Assembly: GCF_015767275.1 (NCBI RefSeq)
Contig: NZ_JADWMY010000001.1
Span: 186,001 to 250,000, forward strand
Direction of reading: 5' to 3'
DNA length: 64,000 nt
From: Herbaspirillum sp. AP02
GTDB lineage: Bacteria; Pseudomonadota; Gammaproteobacteria; Burkholderiales; Burkholderiaceae_D
Positions 62,309 to 64,000 of this stretch are shown here, piece after piece. Under the pieces are notes generated by a model that saw only the letters and a program-made list of their open reading frames with translations, ran no database searches and had not been told where the DNA came from. Position numbers and translations under genes: made by a program. Within the stretch, counting starts at the first letter, position 1. The number at the start of each line of letters is the position of its first letter.

Positions 62309-63490
62309 TCAGAAGAATCCCTGGGTCGGCAGGCGGACCTGGTTCGCGCTCAGGTTGCCCAGTGCAAAGGCCTTGTGCGAGGTCGGGTTGTGGGTGGAGA
62401 TGGTGCGGATGTTGCGCCAGTGACGATCCAGATTGGCCGAGGTGAGGGTGGCCGAGGCTCCGGCGATGTCGAACAGGGCCGTGGCGGCGTGATGGGCGAT
62501 GCGATCCACCACCACCTTGGCGCGTGCGGCGGCAGCGGCGGCATCCTGCAGGCGGTCATCGGCATCGGCCGCATTGCTCTTCAGGGCGGCATAGGCGCGG
62601 TCGGCCTCGCTGGCGGCGGCCAGCACGATGGCGCGGGTGGCGAAGGCATCGGCATCGCGTTCGCCCAGGGCGCTCAGCAGGATAGGGTCATCGGCCGCCG
62701 CCGGCGTGGGTGCGTAGTAGTAGTTGCGCTTGCGTTTGGACAGCAGCGCGCTGGCGTCGCGTGCCACTGCGCTGACCACGCCGGCTATGACCGCCGTGAG
62801 GAACAGTTGCGCAATGGTCGAGCCCAGCACCGCCTGGCGCGCTGGTACCTGATCCGGCAACAGCACTTCGTGCGGGGCCACCAGGACATTCTCGAAGTTG
62901 GTGGTGCCGCTGCCGGTCAGGCGCTGGCCCATGCCGTACCAGTCGTCCACGGTCTGCACGCCTTCGCGCTGGCGGGGCAGCAGGACCACCGCGCGGCGGC
63001 CGTCTTCCACCGACACCGTCACGTGCAGCCAGTCGGCGAAGAGCGAACCGGTCGAATAGAACTTCTGGCCGTTGAGCACATAGTGCTCACCCTGGCGGAC
63101 CAGACGCGTGGAGAGCACTCCGGTGCCGCCGATCTGCGCCTGTCCCAGTTCGGTATGGGAGGCGCCGATCAGGTCGCCGGCACGCACGCGCTCGCGCAGT
63201 GCGGCCACGCTCGGATGTTGCAGCGGTGCGTTGAGCACGCGTTCCAGGGCCACATGGTGATTGCGCCAGATGTGAGCGATGTTGGGGTCGGCCGCACCCA
63301 GTTCGATGGCGGTCTCCAGGGTCTGCACGAAAGTGGCGCCACCGCCACCGTACTCGGCGTCGAGTCGCCTTGCACCGAAGCCGGTGGCCTTGATTTCTTC
63401 GATCAGGGCAAAGGGTTGTTCACGCTGTGCATCGCGCTGGGCGGCGCCGTCGGCAATGCGCTGCAGGAGGTCGGAGGGAAGTGTGCTCAT
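62309..63490 (-). CDS. Acyl-CoA-dehydrogenase-fold flavin monooxygenase (DszC/SfnB-like)
   Basis: 393 aa from ATG 63490; the frame extends to 63652 without support. Acyl-CoA dehydrogenase fold: LVRQGEHYVLNGQKFYSTGS (flavin/substrate strand), GMGQRLTGSGTTNFENVLVAPHEVLL, and the late DRHWRNIRTISTHNPTSHKAFALG segment, which is characteristic of DszC/SfnB-like FMNH2-dependent sulfur-compound oxygenases rather than true dehydrogenases. A role in sulfur scavenging or other monooxygenation is likely. No flavin reductase or transporter gene is adjacent. Not in an operon. Confidence 0.82.
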   Translation of the reverse strand: MSTLPSDLLQRIADGAAQRDAQREQPFALIEEIKATGFGARRLDAEYGGGGATFVQTLETAIELGAADPNIAHIWRNHHVALERVLNAPLQHPSVAALRERVRAGDLIGASHTELGQAQIGGTGVLSTRLVRQGEHYVLNGQKFYSTGSLFADWLHVTVSVEDGRRAVVLLPRQREGVQTVDDWYGMGQRLTGSGTTNFENVLVAPHEVLLPDQVPARQAVLGSTIAQLFLTAVIAGVVSAVARDASALLSKRKRNYYYAPTPAAADDPILLSALGERDADAFATRAIVLAAASEADRAYAALKSNAADADDRLQDAAAAAARAKVVVDRIAHHAATALFDIAGASATLTSANLDRHWRNIRTISTHNPTSHKAFALGNLSANQVRLPTQGFF

Positions 63491-63658
63491 GAGGTCGATG
63501 GTGTCCGGGAGAATGGATGCCGCAGGCCGGATGGCCGGGATGAGCACATCATAGAGCCCCGGGCAGGCAAGCCAAACTGCGCATTTCGCATTAGCTTGCT
63601 TGGGCCAGTCATATGCGACCGATGTGGCCGATGCGACAGATGCGGCGGACACCAGCGC

Positions 63659-64000
63659 TCAGTTTTCGCTTACGGTGGGTGGAGAACGTCTGAACCGGGC
63701 GATCAGGAACTTTGCGCATTCATAAGCAGGGAAGGCAAGGACGCCCCAAGCAAATGCCATGACAAGCTCAGGCAACGGCAATGACGAGAAATGGAAGGCC
63801 TCGGTCAGTGCCGGAACGTACAAGGCCGCCAGCAGCATGGTCACGGCGAGCGCCGAAATAATCAGTGCCGCACCATTGCTCGGATAGAGCGCCTGCAGGA
63901 AGTGGCGTCCAGGGGCCAGCGCCGAAAACATCAGACTGAGATTGAGCACGACCAGCACGATGAACCCGGCAGCACGGGCCTGACCCGGCGCGAGTCGTTC
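63659..64000 (-). CDS. P-type cation-transporting ATPase, C-terminal part (incomplete)
   Basis: At least 113 residues, open at the right edge. The sequence starts ERLAPGQARAAGFIVLVVLNLSLMFSA and has three hydrophobic segments ending in a basic tail (FLIARFRRSPPTVSEN). This is the closing membrane domain (helices 8-10) of P2-type cation ATPases, in which ARA/T…F…LVL.NL is conserved. The catalytic part lies beyond the window, so the ion is unknown. Confidence 0.7.
   Translation of the reverse strand, partial: ERLAPGQARAAGFIVLVVLNLSLMFSALAPGRHFLQALYPSNGAALIISALAVTMLLAALYVPALTEAFHFSSLPLPELVMAFAWGVLAFPAYECAKFLIARFRRSPPTVSEN

Overview
The window reads as chromosome of a high-GC Gram-negative betaproteobacterium. 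My best guess is an Oxalobacteraceae member close to Herbaspirillum. The guess rests on gene content and style: dense high-GC coding with many ATGA/TGATG overlaps, a Burkholderiales-type porin, a B-family DNA polymerase II, several c-di-GMP proteins, FecI/FecR/TonB iron systems and many HAAT/PotABCD-type transporters. No rRNA, tRNA, CRISPR array, prophage or intact transposase was found. The only mobile-looking DNA is a 0.2 kb palindromic repeat present twice.

Layout, 1-20.8 kb: the end of a branched-chain amino-acid (HAAT) ABC transporter operon (livM-G-F); a LOV-domain blue-light histidine kinase fused to a receiver; a leftward, translationally coupled biotin operon bioB-P450-bioF-bioA-bioD, with a divergent GntR/FCD regulator (BioR-like) and a BioR-like palindrome between them; AraC regulator/SDR pair; a MocR-type regulator with a strong operator-like inverted repeat; repeat copy 1 and a small gene; an LprI-like secreted protein; DNA polymerase II with a perfect terminator; a Bcr/CflA-type exporter; a chemoreceptor.

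20.8-34.1 kb: a leftward purine-nucleoside cluster (porin, periplasmic binding protein, two permeases, ATPase, nucleoside hydrolase, adenosine-deaminase-family enzyme) with a divergent LysR regulator; a five-haem cytochrome that joins an alcohol-dehydrogenase-type triheme half to a TsdA-like diheme half; cytochrome b561 with a QseBC/PmrAB-type two-component system.

34.1-48.7 kb: a TonB receptor, repeat copy 2 with another small gene, a large GGDEF-EAL protein, a second MocR regulator, then a rightward signalling cluster (membrane histidine kinase, LuxR-type response regulator, stand-alone receiver, EAL phosphodiesterase with a degenerate GGDEF). The same 14-bp palindrome sits at the head of each half of this cluster. 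A Tat-exported family-5 binding protein and a HAD-family dehalogenase follow.

48.7-64 kb: a Fur-controlled iron unit (ECF sigma, FecR, STN-type TonB receptor, a second ECF sigma, and a stand-alone FecR N-terminal domain) converging on a PepSY reductase-like protein and a second siderophore receptor; a ChrA chromate transporter; a small protein; an SBP-PAS-GGDEF-EAL sensor; a DszC/SfnB-like flavoprotein; and the end of a P-type cation ATPase running off the window.

The most unusual items are the P450-containing, BioR-associated biotin operon, the insertion of both repeat copies at the C|TAG stop codon of small genes, the pentahaem fusion, the paired palindromes in the signalling cluster, and the stand-alone FecR domain.
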